This document shows, in pieces, positions 1 through 11,351 of a stretch of 44,252 nucleotides of DNA. The notes under the pieces are model-generated. The model did not search any database, had not been told where the DNA came from, and saw only the letters and a list, made by a program, of their open reading frames with translations. The stretch is from Tubiluchus corallicola (taxonomy: Eukaryota; Priapulida; Priapulimorpha; Priapulimorphida; Tubiluchidae), in contig JAQGDQ010001364.1 of NCBI GenBank assembly GCA_030141605.1, positions 1 through 44,252 of the forward strand, read 5' to 3'. Each line of letters begins with the position of its first letter. Position 1 is the first letter of the stretch. Both the position numbers and the translations under genes were made by a program.

Positions 1-430
1 AATGGAGTCTAACATAGGCTAACCTAACCTAACCTAATTCAGCATAATCTAACCTAAATTAAACCGAATAAGTCCACCTTCACTTAGCCTAACTTAGCTT
101 AATGGTCTAACTAAACTGACGAGCCGAACCTGATCTGTAACATTTTCTACTTTATACTAACCTAACCTAACCTAACCTGATTCAACATAATCTGACCTGA
201 CATATTTAAAAAAATCCACCTTTATTAAACTTACCTTAGCTAAGAGGTGAGATTAATTAACAGACCCTGCCTAATCTAACCTTTTCTATATATAATAGTC
301 TAACTTAATCCCAAGCCAGCCTAATCTAACCTTTCCTATTTTATGATAGCCTAACCTAATCTAACCTTTCCTATTTTATGATAGCCTAACTTAAACTAAC
401 CTATCCCAAGCCAACCCTAAACTAACTTAC
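1..430. repeat. Degenerate interstitial TTAGG-type (CCTAA) repeat
   Basis: The stretch is built from runs of CCTAA, such as several consecutive units near 152-178, interrupted by degenerate versions (cctaatct, cttaacct) and short AT-rich spacers. Read on the minus strand the unit is TTAGG, the telomeric unit known from most arthropods. The degeneration and the unique sequence to the right argue for an old interstitial tract or simple satellite and not an active telomere end. Confidence 0.6.
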
Positions 431-479
431 CCAAGTTTATGTAAACAAAGGTATGCTAGATTTAAGCATTTGTCAACAC

Positions 480-725
480 TTCTAAATTGCATTGCTTTCT
501 ACAATGCTCAGCACTGCCTGCGTTCCACTGCTGTAAACTACTCTACCCTGCCCTACTCTCCTTTGCAGAACCCATTACTGCTTTGCATTGTTCCAGGCTA
601 CTCTGCACTGCCGTATGCTGCTCTGCATTGCTCTATGTTACTCTGCATTGCTGTACAATGCTCTTTGCACTGTTTTGCACTGCTGCCTTCTCTGCTGTGC
701 TCTATTCAGTACCATTTCATTTTAC
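480..725. repeat. Degenerate short tandem repeat rich in CTCTGCATTGC
   Basis: Variants of ctctgcattgct recur about every 15 bases, giving three overlapping leucine/cysteine-rich open frames. Open reading in several frames of one strand is expected from a repeat of this kind, so no gene is called. Confidence 0.5.
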
Positions 726-1029
726 CTTACACTGCTCCAAGAATTTTCCTACCTCATTTTTGCGTCATTTTCGAGGGCAAGAGAAGGGGTCCCTGAAGTA
801 GGTTTCAAAAAAACCGCTTTAAGAAATTATATTACTTTAAAGCAATTTTACGTATATATATATCGCACTCGTGTTGAAAGGAATTTTTGTTTGTTTGCAA
901 TTTTATTCTCCCACTGAACTGTTCTGATCGGGTCATAGCGTGACGTCATATACGCACAACGTAAATCAGGGATAGGAAAGGCAATGTTAAATTATGTTCC
1001 AAGAAACTTTCCATGCAGAATTATATTAC

Positions 1030-1270
1030 TTAGCATTTTGCTTACCTGCTTGAAAGACTTATCTAAGTAGAAAGTAAAATTATTAATTATTTAAAATATT
1101 TTCATCAATAATTTTTTTTTGGTAAAATTTCGTTGACTCACCTGCAGGGTGCACCACTCACTAACCAAAAAACGTATTTTTAATCTTATTGATAGGATAC
1201 AGTAAATTAAAATGACATTTAGTTAGTAAGGTGTGCGCTAGAAATGCCTGATTATGTTTCAATTTTTTTT
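1030..1270 (+). repeat. Dispersed repeat family C, partial copy
   Basis: The segment contains the blocks 'gcttacctg.ttgaaa', 'gggtgcaccactcact' and 'cgtatttttaatcttattga'. These recur at 10655-11045, 33535-34345 and, inverted, 43325-43565. The copies are diverged and I see no open frame shared between them, so this is a non-coding dispersed repeat of unknown class. Confidence 0.6.
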
Positions 1271-2629
1271 CTTCAAAATCTCATTCCACCTATTGTAAGC
1301 ATTGAGGTATCAACATTCATCTGAACATTCTGCCCACTTCTATCTGCAGCTAACAGCGTAAGTTCTTCTACTCATGAAGACAGATTTGGTTGAAATTGTT
1401 GAACATCTTTATTTATCTTAGCTATCCAAGTTGTTTTTGCAAGGTTTTAAGGCGATTCTTACTGGTGCTTCATTTGGTGATCTTGGAAGTTGTCCTAGCC
1501 ATCTTAATCTTCGGATCTTGACTTTTGAACTCCAATAATTTTCTTAAGTTCTGGTGTATAAATCTTCCTAATTATGTATGGCCATCTTATTTTTAAAACT
1601 TTTCTTAGAAGGCTTCTATGAAATGTGTCAATCTGCTATTCTTGAGTAATCGTTAAACCCCAAGTTTCGCTGTTGTACATAAATATGCTGATAACGTAAG
1701 CATTAAATAATCGAAGTCTTACGTTAAGACTTAATTTCTTGCTTGTTAATACAATCTTGTGTTGAAGAAAAGCATAATGATTGCTTGTTTTTTTGTTTGT
1801 CTCATTGCTTGTTTCTTTCTGCTTTTAATGTCATCTTTGGTGCTTAGAAAAGTGCCCATGATCGTCGCCATGAGTTCTCCATTTTTCACAGTAAAATCAT
1901 GTAAAATGTTAAAGTTTGAGTGAGAAAAATGATTTGGCTGTTTGCCGCATGTCTCAGATTTAGTTCAGTTTATTTTTGTTTTTCGTATATTTCATTTCAT
2001 CATTGTTATCATTCATTAAACATTATATACACACAGTTACTTGTAAACATAAGTGTTTGTGGTGTGCTAGTGCATCACCTAAAGCTAAAAACTGTAAAAA
2101 TTAGCTAGCTTGCAGCTGTTCAAAGTAAAAGTTTTAAGTGATCAAAATTTGAAAATGCGAAATTGTGTTTTGCATATTTTATTATTTTTGCAAAATTTAT
2201 TTTTAATAAGTTAACTAATTAATTAATTAAACGATTAACTTTTGTAGTTAGCGTTGAGTTATAGTTATGCAAAACGTAAGAAAAGTTACAGAAGGATATT
2301 ACAGTGCTAAATGTAGGTATAGGGGCGTGGGGTTTGGTGTTTGCGGGTGAGGAGGGGCTTGGAGTTCGTAAAAATGTAAAGAAGTAGCAATGTAAAATGT
2401 TCACAATTCACTGTTCATTTAAAAATGTTCTGCAGAATTAACTGTTTGTTGTGTGCTAGTTGTATGCAACTGTTCAAATTTTATTAGACCAATAATTTCT
2501 AGAATTTAAATTGTCTTTTAATGTTATATATTATCTCAATATGAATTGAGAATTACATGGCAGACGTAAGAAAAAGTTAAAAACGTATGAAATGTGTCAA
2601 TCTACTTTTCTTGAGTAATCCTTAAACCC
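1271..2629. other. No gene recognised
   Basis: AT-rich sequence with only short, unconserved open frames. It could be intergenic or lie in an intron of CNRIP1 if the missing first exon is to the left. Confidence 0.5.
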
Positions 2630-2845
2630 TAAGTTTTACTCAATGTTATCTAAACTTGTTTCAAAAGACTTAGCGTCAAAATGGCTGCGTCTAACGGTCA
2701 TCGTGACAGTTTAAATTCACAAGTTTTATACAGTGTTAAAAGCCTTGTATGCAAAAAGGCAGTACGTAAGTAGTAGAAAATTTTAAAGCGAATTTTTAAG
2801 CTTTTTGTAAGTGATGGGTTTTCTTACGCTTTAACTTAACACTGC
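2630..2845 (+). repeat. Dispersed repeat family C, distal portion (uninterrupted)
   Basis: This copy matches 33675-34345, including the blocks 'aatgttatct.aacttgtttc', 'cctaacggtca-type' and 'cagtacgtaag.tag'. It is useful because it keeps the unoccupied target site (agtacgtaag near 2760) where the copy at 33535-34345 carries an inserted transposon. Confidence 0.65.
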
Positions 2846-3239
2846 ACTAAACTGATTTGTAGTGCTCCGCGCCGAACTACATTATTTTCTCACCCTGTTC
2901 TATACTGTTCTGTGTACTGTTTTAATCCACACAGCCCTGGGAGAATACTTTTAAAGGTTTTTCAGGTGACTTTCATCGGGGAAATGGCAAACCACGTTAA
3001 CCTTCAAAAATCGCAAAAATTTGACAGATTTTGCCATAAAGCCGATGTTAATATTTTAATAAAGCGAGTTTAAGCAGACTGCATTAGTCGCTGCAAGGGT
3101 TTCGCGAGAAGCCATTTATAAAATTCTGACATCTATCAGAGAATTTGATTTGGCTGACGAGCTCTTATTCATACTATTATAAGTTTATTAGTTTCATAAT
3201 TATCATCTCGTTTTATTTCTAACAGAAAACCGCTAAGAC

Positions 3240-3435
3240 AACAACACGATGACGTCAGTGACGACGACAACGACAAAGGTAACAGCAACAGCGAAAACTG
3301 CAACAGCAATAGCAATAACAAAAGCAGTGCTGACAGCAACAAAAGCAGTACCAACTACAGTAGAACACATGCTGGCTGTGGCAGCAGTTGAAGCAGCGAC
3401 AGCAACAGTAGCACAAACATTACACCACCGCAGTG
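3240..3435 (+). repeat. Cryptic trinucleotide-rich tract (ACG/CAR type)
   Basis: Irregular runs of acgacgaca, aacagca and gcaacaa produce long Thr/Ala and Val/Ala frames on both strands. The bias explains the open frames, so no gene is called. Confidence 0.6.
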
Positions 3436-3589
3436 TGGAATTAATGTATTGCATTTTTAAAACGTCGAATAATCACACAGTAACTTTTAATAATGCAGCT
3501 GTGCAAATTTTCCATTTAGTACAAAATTCGGCATGTCGCTCGGTTACTCAAAATTTGAACCTCTCGTCTTAGCAGTTCAAAAACACGAA

Positions 3590-3795
3590 AGATGCACACG
3601 TTCGACAGCTCGTGCGCAAGCGCAACAGCAAATTTGAAATTTGAATTTTTATCTTAAAACTTTCCTAATTTTTAGTACAACACACTATATATCTTACAGT
3701 AGCGCTGTACTTCAATTTTCGTGCAACACGTGTAACACGCTCGTGGAATATTTTTGCTGTTGAAAATTATGTTCGTTTGTGATGTCATCAATAGT
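3590..3795 (+). repeat. Dispersed repeat family B, copy 1
   Basis: Shares 'acacgttcgacagct', 'caaatttgaaatttgaattt', 'gtacttcaattttcg' and 'gttgaaaattatgttc' followed by 'tttgtgatgtcatcaatag' with the copy at 39385-39745, and in inverted form with 37885-38225. It ends about 130 bases before the penultimate CNRIP1 exon. Confidence 0.65.
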
Positions 3796-3924
3796 GCAGA
3801 AAACAAATTGACAGAAAAATAAACACTCTTTTGAACGTACATGGTTCGATTCCATGAGCGTTGGACTGGATCGTTTTTCGTCTACTAAATGGTACAACTT
3901 CACCACGTGGATTCACTTTTTCAG

Positions 3925-4075
3925 GTCGTTCATGGTGGATTCGGTGGAGATGGAGATGGAAGAAAAGGAACACGTTCCGGAGACTCGGCAGAACGCTTAC
4001 GAGGGGGAATGGAACACGGACGCTTACAACATCTCGGAGAAGAGCGAACGAAAAACTGTCAATATGGAATTTAAC
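3925..4075 (+). CDS. CNRIP1: CNRIP1 homologue, penultimate coding exon
   Basis: Internal exon of a cannabinoid receptor CB1-interacting protein 1 homologue, a small cytosolic beta-strand-rich protein that in vertebrates binds the CB1 C-terminal tail. The acceptor is tttttcag at 3924 and the donor is gtaagt at 4076. The exon starts on the third base of a codon and ends in phase 0. It encodes about 50 residues (SFMVDSVEMEMEEKEHVPET, then YEGEWNTDAYNISEKSERK and TVNMEFN). These line up with the vertebrate segment of pattern PLELKSKE...Y.G.YDTEG...KSGER. The next exon begins in the matching phase. The exon with the first ~60 residues was not found between 1 and 3924, so it may lie to the left or be too diverged to see. 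Confidence 0.85.
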
Positions 4076-4246
4076 GTAAGTTTCTTCAGATTCACAAGCC
4101 ACAATATTGTAGCTCTGTAACCGTCTGATGTTCGACCATGACCTTCTGCACGTTTTGCCTGATTAATTTCCAGTTGTAGTTCGGTACTGTGGTACTGCAG
4201 CACCCCCTGTCTTCACTCATTTCTATGATAACATTCAATATAATAA

Positions 4247-5160
4247 GTCTTTTTTCTTTAGTTCTTTTTTATACTTTTACCGGACCGGAGCACGTGAGGA
4301 TAGTACAATTTGCTTCACAGCCCAAGCAATGCGGTGGTTGGTTGCTCTGCGCATGCGGCCAACCGCACATGTCTGAGATAAGACGCTGTACTTTAGGTAG
4401 AAAGAGTACTGTCGCTCACTGCAGTACGTGTTGTCAATTGTCACGTGGTGAAAAACCGTGTATCGCGACCTATTCTTGAACTGTGACAATTTACGCTATT
4501 CGTAAAAAACAATATTTTTGTTTAGGAGTTTATCAAGGTTATGTTTAAATTAGTTTGTTTGTTTAAAATTATAATTACAACATTAGAATTACATATGTTT
4601 GTTTCGTTTTACACAGTATTAAAATAATGGCTAAAAATTTTCTGAAGCAGAAATTGCGCTAATTTTTCCTTAGTTCTTTTTCATACTTGTGCAGAACTGG
4701 AGCACGTGACAGAAGTGCAATTAGCTTCACAGCTCAAGCAACGCGGTGTTTGGCTGTTGTACGCATGCGGCCATGCGCATAAGTTTGAGATACCATGCAG
4801 TATGCTAGCGTTTGCTACTAGGCAGAAAAGTATTGTCTCCTACACAGTAACAATTACCTCGTACTTACCGCGTACCGTCATATTCTTGGATGTGATAAAG
4901 TGTAAACTTAGCGTGTGTGCTTAAAACATAAATTATTTAATAATGGACGCCTTGCATCCCCAAGAAATAAGTTCTGTGACTGTAAGTGACCTACAACAGC
5001 TTAATTTTTCACATTTATCTCTCCATGAGAAAGTTGCAGTTAAGAAAAAAGACTGTTCAAAAATGATCTTCAAATGTAACTACAACATTAGAATTACATA
5101 TGTTTGTTATGTTTTACACAGTATTAAAACAATGGCTAAAAATTTTCTGAAGCAGCACCC
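4247..5160 (+). repeat. Two-copy tandem duplication inside the last CNRIP1 intron
   Basis: Copy 1 starts near 4250 and copy 2 near 4663. Both share a 'tttagttctttt.atac' start, 'ggagcacgtga', 'gcttcacagc.caagcaa.gcgg', 'gcatgcggcca' and a tail 'acaacattagaattacatat...atggctaaaaattttctgaag' (4577 and 5085). The copies differ by substitutions and by about 100 extra bases in copy 2. A frame reading EHV..VQ.ASQ.KQ.G.WLL.ACG.H.E is kept in both. No homology to a known protein is recognised. Confidence 0.7.
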
Positions 5161-6097
5161 CCACTATTTTTGCTACGAGCCGCCACTGCTAATTTCGATA
5201 ATCATGACAAGACAAGTTTTTTATTAAAGCACGAATGGTCGCAATTTGGGCTTGACGACCGAATTTAAAGCAAAGCTCATCCTGGTCAGTGACTGGGTGG
5301 TTAGCTGCCGGGTTCAATCTACAATGTAGGCCTAAGATTTGTCACTAAGAGCTGCATTCCAACTTGCCAAGTACCAGATGTTACAAATTATAGATGCAAT
5401 GTTTTTATCTATTTGTTGTGCCTGTGTAGTTAATAATGGAGATAAAGAATGAGAAAACAAAGGTATTAATTTTTTGTAAGACTAAATCAGTTAACAGATA
5501 AGCAAGCTAGTAAAAGAGTTGGCAATCTGACACTTAAGGTCGTGTGTTCAATGCCAGGCTATTTTTCGGCAGCACTTAAACAGATTTATATATAACACAT
5601 TTAACGGATCACAATGCCTCGCTTGTGAACGCACTCACCGTACATGACTTTGCGTGTAAATAGCCTTATTTGACAGTTCGTTGTGGATAGAGCTTTACTA
5701 AAAGCAAATTTCTTATGCCAAAGTTACCAGTCGGCGTATGTTACTTTGTGTGTCTGTGGAGGTTAGCATCACGTTATTAAAGCACGGAGAGTGAATTGGT
5801 AAAAAAATTGGTTTAGTCTGACTTGACTTACATCACTTGTTTATTCAACAATAGCCTTTTCAAGAACACGTTTTTTTATAAAATTGGTTTTGTGGATGGA
5901 GCTTCGTTAAAAGAAGTTTCTTGTAAACAACCAAACACATGTGGTCGCTAAACTTGGTAAAAAGTGTTCTGCCAAACAACGGCACGATAATGCGTTGTTT
6001 TTAGGTCCTTGTGGTGTTGTGATATGAAAGACGACGACTACAGCAACAGTCGTGATGGCGACGCTGCTAATAATGTCGCATTCTCCTTACATTTCAG
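5161..6097. other. CNRIP1 intron remainder, no gene recognised
   Basis: Non-coding. Two spots resemble RNA polymerase III B boxes, as in tRNA-derived SINEs: 'gggttcaatc' near 5311 and a weaker 'cgtgtgttcaatgcc' near 5545. No tRNA fold or A box supports them. Segments near 5670-5720 and 5880-5930 resemble each other ('ttgtggat.gagctt...taaaag'), an old duplication. Confidence 0.4.
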
Positions 6098-6262
6098 GTA
6101 AAAGGAAAGGGCTACTTCAAAACCGCGTTACAGTGTAAATTCTACGAGCCCGAAGACAAAGAACACGGAGAATGGGGCGACGCGTTCCATCATATAGAAT
6201 ACGATTGTCATGCTAATGATACTAGAACACAAGTCGAGGTACTAAAAGAGACATACCACTAG
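6098..6262 (+). CDS. CNRIP1: CNRIP1 homologue, last coding exon
   Basis: Terminal coding exon of the CNRIP1 homologue. The acceptor is 'tacatttcag' ending at 6097, and the exon begins in phase 0, matching the exon ending at 4075. It encodes 54 residues and stops at tag 6260-6262. The signature is strong: GYFKTALQCKFYEPEDKEHG is followed by EWGDAFHHIEYDCHANDTRT. This matches the C-terminal family pattern F.T..QVKFY....R.H..WG.PF..IEY.C..N.TR, which is the most conserved part of CNRIP1. The protein ends VEVLKETYH, close in length to the vertebrate C-terminus. The exon has no ATG of its own, so open-reading-frame scans miss it. Confidence 0.93.
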   Translation, partial: VKGKGYFKTALQCKFYEPEDKEHGEWGDAFHHIEYDCHANDTRTQVEVLKETYH

Positions 6263-6333
6263 TAATACCACGCCACAGCCATAGGGACAAGTTGAACAGC
6301 CTACCAATAGATGGTGCCACCGTACATCTAAAC

Positions 6334-6339
6334 AATAAA
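6334..6339 (+). terminator. Polyadenylation signal of CNRIP1
   Basis: A canonical AATAAA lies 72 bases after the CNRIP1 stop codon. Its position fits a short 3' untranslated region. Confidence 0.65.
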
Positions 6340-6775
6340 ATGTAAAAATTGTTATAAATAATTAAGACATGAATGAATTTCAACTGGTGGACAAAATTTA
6401 GAATTACAATTGTAAACTATGTACTGCTGCACCCTAACACCCCCCACCCCCATTTGAGGCTGTTCATAAACTAAATTAAAATAATAAGTTGATAAGTTGA
6501 TGGCTTTTAGTTGATTTATAAATTTATTATAATTATCACGAAGTTAGTTCCTAGTATATAGACGTTATAAAAACTATAATCTGTAAAAAAAAGTAATTAT
6601 AGTTTTTAATACTTGAAACAATAGTAACGAATTTCTTCAAAGAAAACTTTTAAGAAAAATCTGAAAGACCTTAACGCTTACTGAAATATTAGGCCCCTAG
6701 TGTGCAATGTTCTCGCTAGATGTAGCCACCTGATTAGTTAGAACAGTAATGTATAGTGTTCAGTGAAGAGTGTTA

Positions 6776-7315
6776 GACGAAAACCGGACGATTGTTTAGA
6801 CTCAATCTCATTTTAATTTACTGTCTAAAATATACATTTGCTTGCCTATAATAGCAATTGTTTCTTATATTTGAATAATTAACTTAGAAAGTTAATTAAC
6901 GGCAACCGAACACAGCTGTTGGTTACTTCAGAAACTAACCACAGTTTGTGCAATGGCAGGCATTTTCCCTTGCACATCAAGCACGTTTTGCATAAGTGTT
7001 ACTGCTTAAAGGCCTTATGTGAGGAAAATAGGATCTACTTGATATGACGCTACAAACTAACACTGCAGTTCATGATCACGGTTATCACGCTACCGCCTTC
7101 TATTTGTCAGCCACGCGCACGTGACAAAAAGGCGCTGCTGCCAATCTTAGTAGATTCACTGAGCCGCGCGTAGCTTTGAAAGTTTAACAAAGTTTGAGTA
7201 TCCGAGGTAATTATTATTCAATCTAAGCTTTGATTCAAAAAAAGCTATTGTAATTTTCAATATTTTATAAGTCTTTATTCTGAACTAATGTTTACACAAT
7301 CGCCCGGTTTTCATT
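6776..7315 (+). mobile_element. MITE-1, copy 1 (TA-flanked, about 540 bp)
   Basis: Non-autonomous DNA transposon. The left end 'gaaaaccggacgattgttta' pairs with the right end 'acacaatcgcccggttttc', and both ends are followed outward by TA (6774-6775 and 7316-7317). Related copies are at 26868-27427, 29334-29857 and 40899-41419, with a fragment at 37744-37880. TA duplication with inverted termini suggests a Tc1/mariner-type element. No transposase frame is present. Confidence 0.8.
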
Positions 7316-7649
7316 TAACTAATACTGATTATGATAGCAGAATTATCGTAGGTAAGATTGATAACGATAATAATGGCGGTGAGAGAAAAACCAGATAATT
7401 TCGTAATTTCATTGACAGTCTCGTTGCGTGCACTTGCGTGCGTAATCAAAAATTATGAAGTAATTTACTTTAAACGTTTTTAACTTCTCAGTCATCATAA
7501 TGGCTTCGCGTGGGTTTCTCAAATACATTCCATTTAATAACTTTGATAACTTTTAATAACTTTTTAACTTTTAAGCTACTTTTTTGAACATGAGCTGACA
7601 GTTTTACTGTTTTATAACGGTTTTCTAATGTTACAAAAGGCAGCCTCTT

Positions 7650-8104
7650 AACCAGCCAGGTACACGACTAATTTTGTCATACAGAACCAGCTAGGTACAG
7701 GACTAATTTTGTCATACAGAACCAGCTAGGTACAGGACTAATTTTGTCATACAGAGCCAGCCAGGTACAGGACTAATTTTGTCATACAGAACCAGCTAGG
7801 TACAGGACTAATTTTGTCATACAGAACCAGCCAGGTACAGGACTAATTTTGTCATACAGAATCAGCCAGGTACAGGACTAATTTTGTCATACAGAACCAG
7901 CCAGGTACAGGACTAATTTTGTCATACAGAACCAGCCAGGTACAGGACTTTTTTTGTCATACAGAACCAGCCAGGTACAGGACTTTTTTGTCATACAGAA
8001 CCAGTCAGGCACAGGACTAATTTTGTCATACAGAACCAGCCAGGTACAGGACTAATTTTGTCATACAGAATCAGCCAGGTACAGGACTAATTTCCGTCAT
8101 ACAG
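7650..8104 (+). repeat. Minisatellite, 35-bp unit, 13 copies
   Basis: Units built on 'ccaggtacaggactaatt' and 'ttgtcatacagaacc' repeat with few substitutions. The array length divided by 35 gives 13. A few units carry aacttttttt-type changes or one- or two-base deletions. It directly precedes the next array. Confidence 0.9.
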
Positions 8105-8130
8105 TTTGCCACCTAATCCAATAAAGAAGA

Positions 8131-8880
8131 ACTTTTCTTAAGTACTGTCTGTAGCTCACAAGTTAGAAAAAGTGAACTGATGAACTTAAGTACTGTCTGT
8201 AGTTTACGGGTTAGAAAAAGTGAACTCATGAACTTAAGTGCTGTCTGTAGTTCACAAGTTAGAAAAAGTGAACTCATGAACTTAAGTACTGTCTGTAGTT
8301 CACAAGTTAGAAAAACTAAATAAGTGGACTTAGGTGCTGTCTGTAGTTTACAGGTTAGAAAAAGTGAACTGATGAAGTTAAGTACTGTCTGTAGTTTACA
8401 AGTTACAAAAAATGAACAGGTGGACTTAAGTGCTGTCTGGAGTTTACAAGTTAGAAAAAATGAACAAGTGGACTTAAGTACTGTCCGTAGTTTACAAGTT
8501 ACAAAAATGAACTGATGAACTTAAGTGCTGTCTGGAGTTTACAAGTTAGAAAAAATGAACAAGTGGACTTAAGTACTGTCTGTAGTTCATAGGTTAGAAA
8601 AAATAAACAGGTGGACTTAAGTACTCTCTGTAGTTTATAGGCTAGAAAAAATGAACAGGTGGACTTAGGTACTGTCTGTAGTTTACAGGCTAGGAAAAAT
8701 GAACAGGTGGACTTAAGTACTGTCTGTAGTTTACAGGCTAGAAAAAATGAACAGATGGACTTAAGTACTGTCTGTAGTTTACAGACTAGAAAAAATGAAC
8801 AGATGGACTTAAGTACTGTCTGTAGTTTACAGACTAGAAAAAATGAACAGATGGACTTAAGTACTGTCTGTAAACTACAA
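8131..8880 (+). repeat. Minisatellite, 48-bp unit, about 15 copies
   Basis: Units contain 'acttaagtactgtctgtag' and 'ttagaaaaaatgaac'. Because 48 is divisible by three, some stretches stay open and read as repeats of DLSTVCSLQ.RKNEQ. Frame-breaking units occur between 8290 and 8660, so this is read as non-coding. Later units (8660-8870) are more homogeneous than early ones. Confidence 0.9.
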
Positions 8881-9770
8881 ATATAAAAAGTGCATCACCG
8901 TTTTCCTCCTTGGAACAATCGAGCAATTTTATACATGCAAGGTGGAAAAAAACAGACATAACCAATCCCCACTCATATCATAATTATGAAATAATAAATA
9001 GGTAAACAATAACATACAACCTCACTCTTTAGACATAATATTATAAGTTTTATACTTAGTACCTTAATTTAGTACTACAGTAATAATTATTAATAAACTT
9101 GTAATAATTGTCATGAGTTTTAAATTCGAAGATGTGATTATTATCAATTAAATACTATGACGTTGTGTAAATTTTATCATAATTATACAAAGTATTTTTT
9201 CCTCAAAATGGTGACGTATGTTTTATGAGTGAATTTTTTTAATTTGCCTATGTCACTTAGGTACCTATATACATAATGCGAGTTTATATTAAATATCATT
9301 GTTAAGTAATATTATTATTAATAATATAGTTTTAACAATTTATTTGGAGAATGTGGTGCCCTATGTTTCAAAATTAGATCCATTCTAAGTGTAGTAATTT
9401 TTATGTAAAAGAAAATTTTTTGTAGCGTGGCATAGAATCTATCAAAAATTCGCTTAAGTCTTCAAATTATAGTACGAATAGATTTGATTATAGAAATCAT
9501 AGTTTTTACTGCTGGATTAGATTTTTATTAATAGAAAAATTATCAACGCGCAAATTTGCTGTAGTTACGTTTGATTTGTTTCTCTCTGTTGTATTCGGTA
9601 AGCCTTTTAAAATATTTCTGAAACTGTAAGCTTTGTTATAGCTAAATAATTTCTGTTTGTCATTCAAACTGAAGACCGTTGTATTTTATTTATATGTTTA
9701 ATGTTGAAAAGCGTTTGTGGTGTGTTGCAAGCAATACGAATTTCAGAATGCAGATAACAGCATGTGATTT
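8881..9770. other. No gene recognised
   Basis: Strongly AT-rich sequence, with no open frame, repeat or RNA fold that can be supported. Confidence 0.5.
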
Positions 9771-9782
9771 TTGAAAGCACCA

Positions 9783-9930
9783 GCCACACACACGCACACG
9801 CATACGCATACACACACACACACACACATTACCAATAAACAATATTTATGTGTGTGTATGTGTGTGTGTGTGCGCGTGCGCGTGCGCGTGTGCGTGTGCG
9901 TGCGTGTGTGTGTGCGCCTGCGTGCGTGTC
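9783..9930. repeat. CA-repeat facing TG/CG-repeat (inverted microsatellites)
   Basis: A (CA)n tract at 9783-9828 is followed, after about 20 bases, by a (TG)n/(CG)n tract at 9848-9930. The two tracts are complementary, so single strands could fold into a hairpin. Alternating purine-pyrimidine sequence can also adopt Z-DNA. Confidence 0.85.
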
Positions 9931-10654
9931 AGTGTCTGTGTATGATTAATAAGCCTAAATACAATTATAGTGCAAGCAGTGACATCTAACTGAAAACATG
10001 TTAGTTATATTACAGTGTGGTACATATAAATATTGTTTATTGGTAATCATTAAGATATATGCTGTAGAAGACGATGTTCAACAATTATGCTGTTACGTTT
10101 CCCTATTATTCTCGAGAGTGCAACGGTGCCCTTTTGAGAATCACTGCGTTAGAGAGCAATTCTGTAATTTCTTTTTACCTCATACCACCCTGCTCTCGGC
10201 TCCTCCTCGCTTCTTCTTCCTGATGTGTCAGTAATATATAGAGTTTCTCAACGCGCCGCTTATTTTAGACCAAATCTTTGAAGAAGCCAAACTTTGCTGA
10301 AACCTTACAGACGCTTGCATGTAGTTGAAGCCACGCAGAGCAAAACTCTGCGCTCTCTAAATACGTAGCCTCTCTTTCCTGGTGCACGCACTAGCTTCCC
10401 CCATCTGACTCTCATTTGAGAGGATAATTAGTAGCAGTGCCTCTTCATCCGCGGGAGATGCTGCCAAAAGGCAGTGGAAATTTCCACTCGTTCATGTCAG
10501 GAGGAAGGGAAAACTTTTGCGCCTGAACTTGGCTTCAGTTGAAGTTCAGGGTGCTGATTGGTGTGGAGTGAGGGTACCAACCGAGCAAGGAAGATGTTGC
10601 TCAAAGATGAAGAAGAGCATTTTAGTGTGTGTCCCAAAAAAACTTGGCCATGCA

Positions 10655-11045
10655 CTTGCCTGTTTAAAAGATTTATGTAACTAAAAAGGAAAATTTTTAA
10701 TACGTAATTCAAAACGTTCAAGCAACCTGGTAAAATAACATTGCATTGCCATCCCAGTGTGCACCACTGATTCACCAATAGCACTGCATTGCCATCCCAG
10801 TGTGCACCACTGATTCACCAATAGCACTGCATTGCCATCCCAGTGTGCACCACTGATTCACCAAAAAAAACAGGTTATTGATCTTTGTGACAACATAAAG
10901 TAATTAATATTTAGTTACGAAAGCTCCGGCCATTTTTTCAAACTTTACTCAGTGTTATCTGAGCTTGTTTCAAACGACCTACCGTTATAAAATGGCTGTG
11001 TCTAGCGTTCATCTCTGGTATTTAAATTTACGAGTTTTACATACA
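10655..11045 (+). repeat. Dispersed repeat family C with internal triplication
   Basis: Matches the other family C copies ('tgcctgtttaaaag', 'cagtgtgcaccactgattca', 'gttatctgagcttgtttcaa'). Within it, 10743-10862 is a 43-bp unit repeated nearly three times ('gcattgccatcccagtgtgc'). The other copies have this segment once, so the triplication arose inside this copy. Confidence 0.7.
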
Positions 11046-11351
11046 TGAGACTAACGTACTGCTGGCGCAATCCCTGTGCGCAATAAGACAATTATGGGTG
11101 ATACAAAAGTTCAAAACGAAATTTTAATCGGTATCTATGAAGAGTGTTTTCTTGTCTCTCAATCTACAGGTTAAAACAGTCCTCTACCTGCTGCAACAGA
11201 AACTGAACACCTCAGAATTTTACACTTGTGTCGTCAGATATCCAGCCTATCCATCCTATTTGCTCAGTTTGTAACTGACATAATTGTAGAATAAGATAAA
11301 ATGAAAAAAATAATAAAGAAAAATATACCAAAAATTAAACGGTATGAATAA

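Noticed and set aside
470-917. Three overlapping Cys/Leu-rich frames near the left end
   Set aside because: All three frames are open in the same short degenerate repeat; no frame is favoured.
3249-3572. Thr/Ala-rich 107-codon frame
   Set aside because: Low-complexity trinucleotide tract, also open on the opposite strand.
3840-3856. Perfect tRNA T-arm-like hairpin (catggttcgattccatg)
   Set aside because: No D-arm, anticodon arm or acceptor stem is found around it; probably chance or a degraded tRNA-derived repeat.
8324-8886. Open frame of 16-residue repeats (DLSTVCSLQ.RKNEQ)
   Set aside because: A product of the 48-bp tandem unit; other units break the frame, and there is no start context or splice structure.
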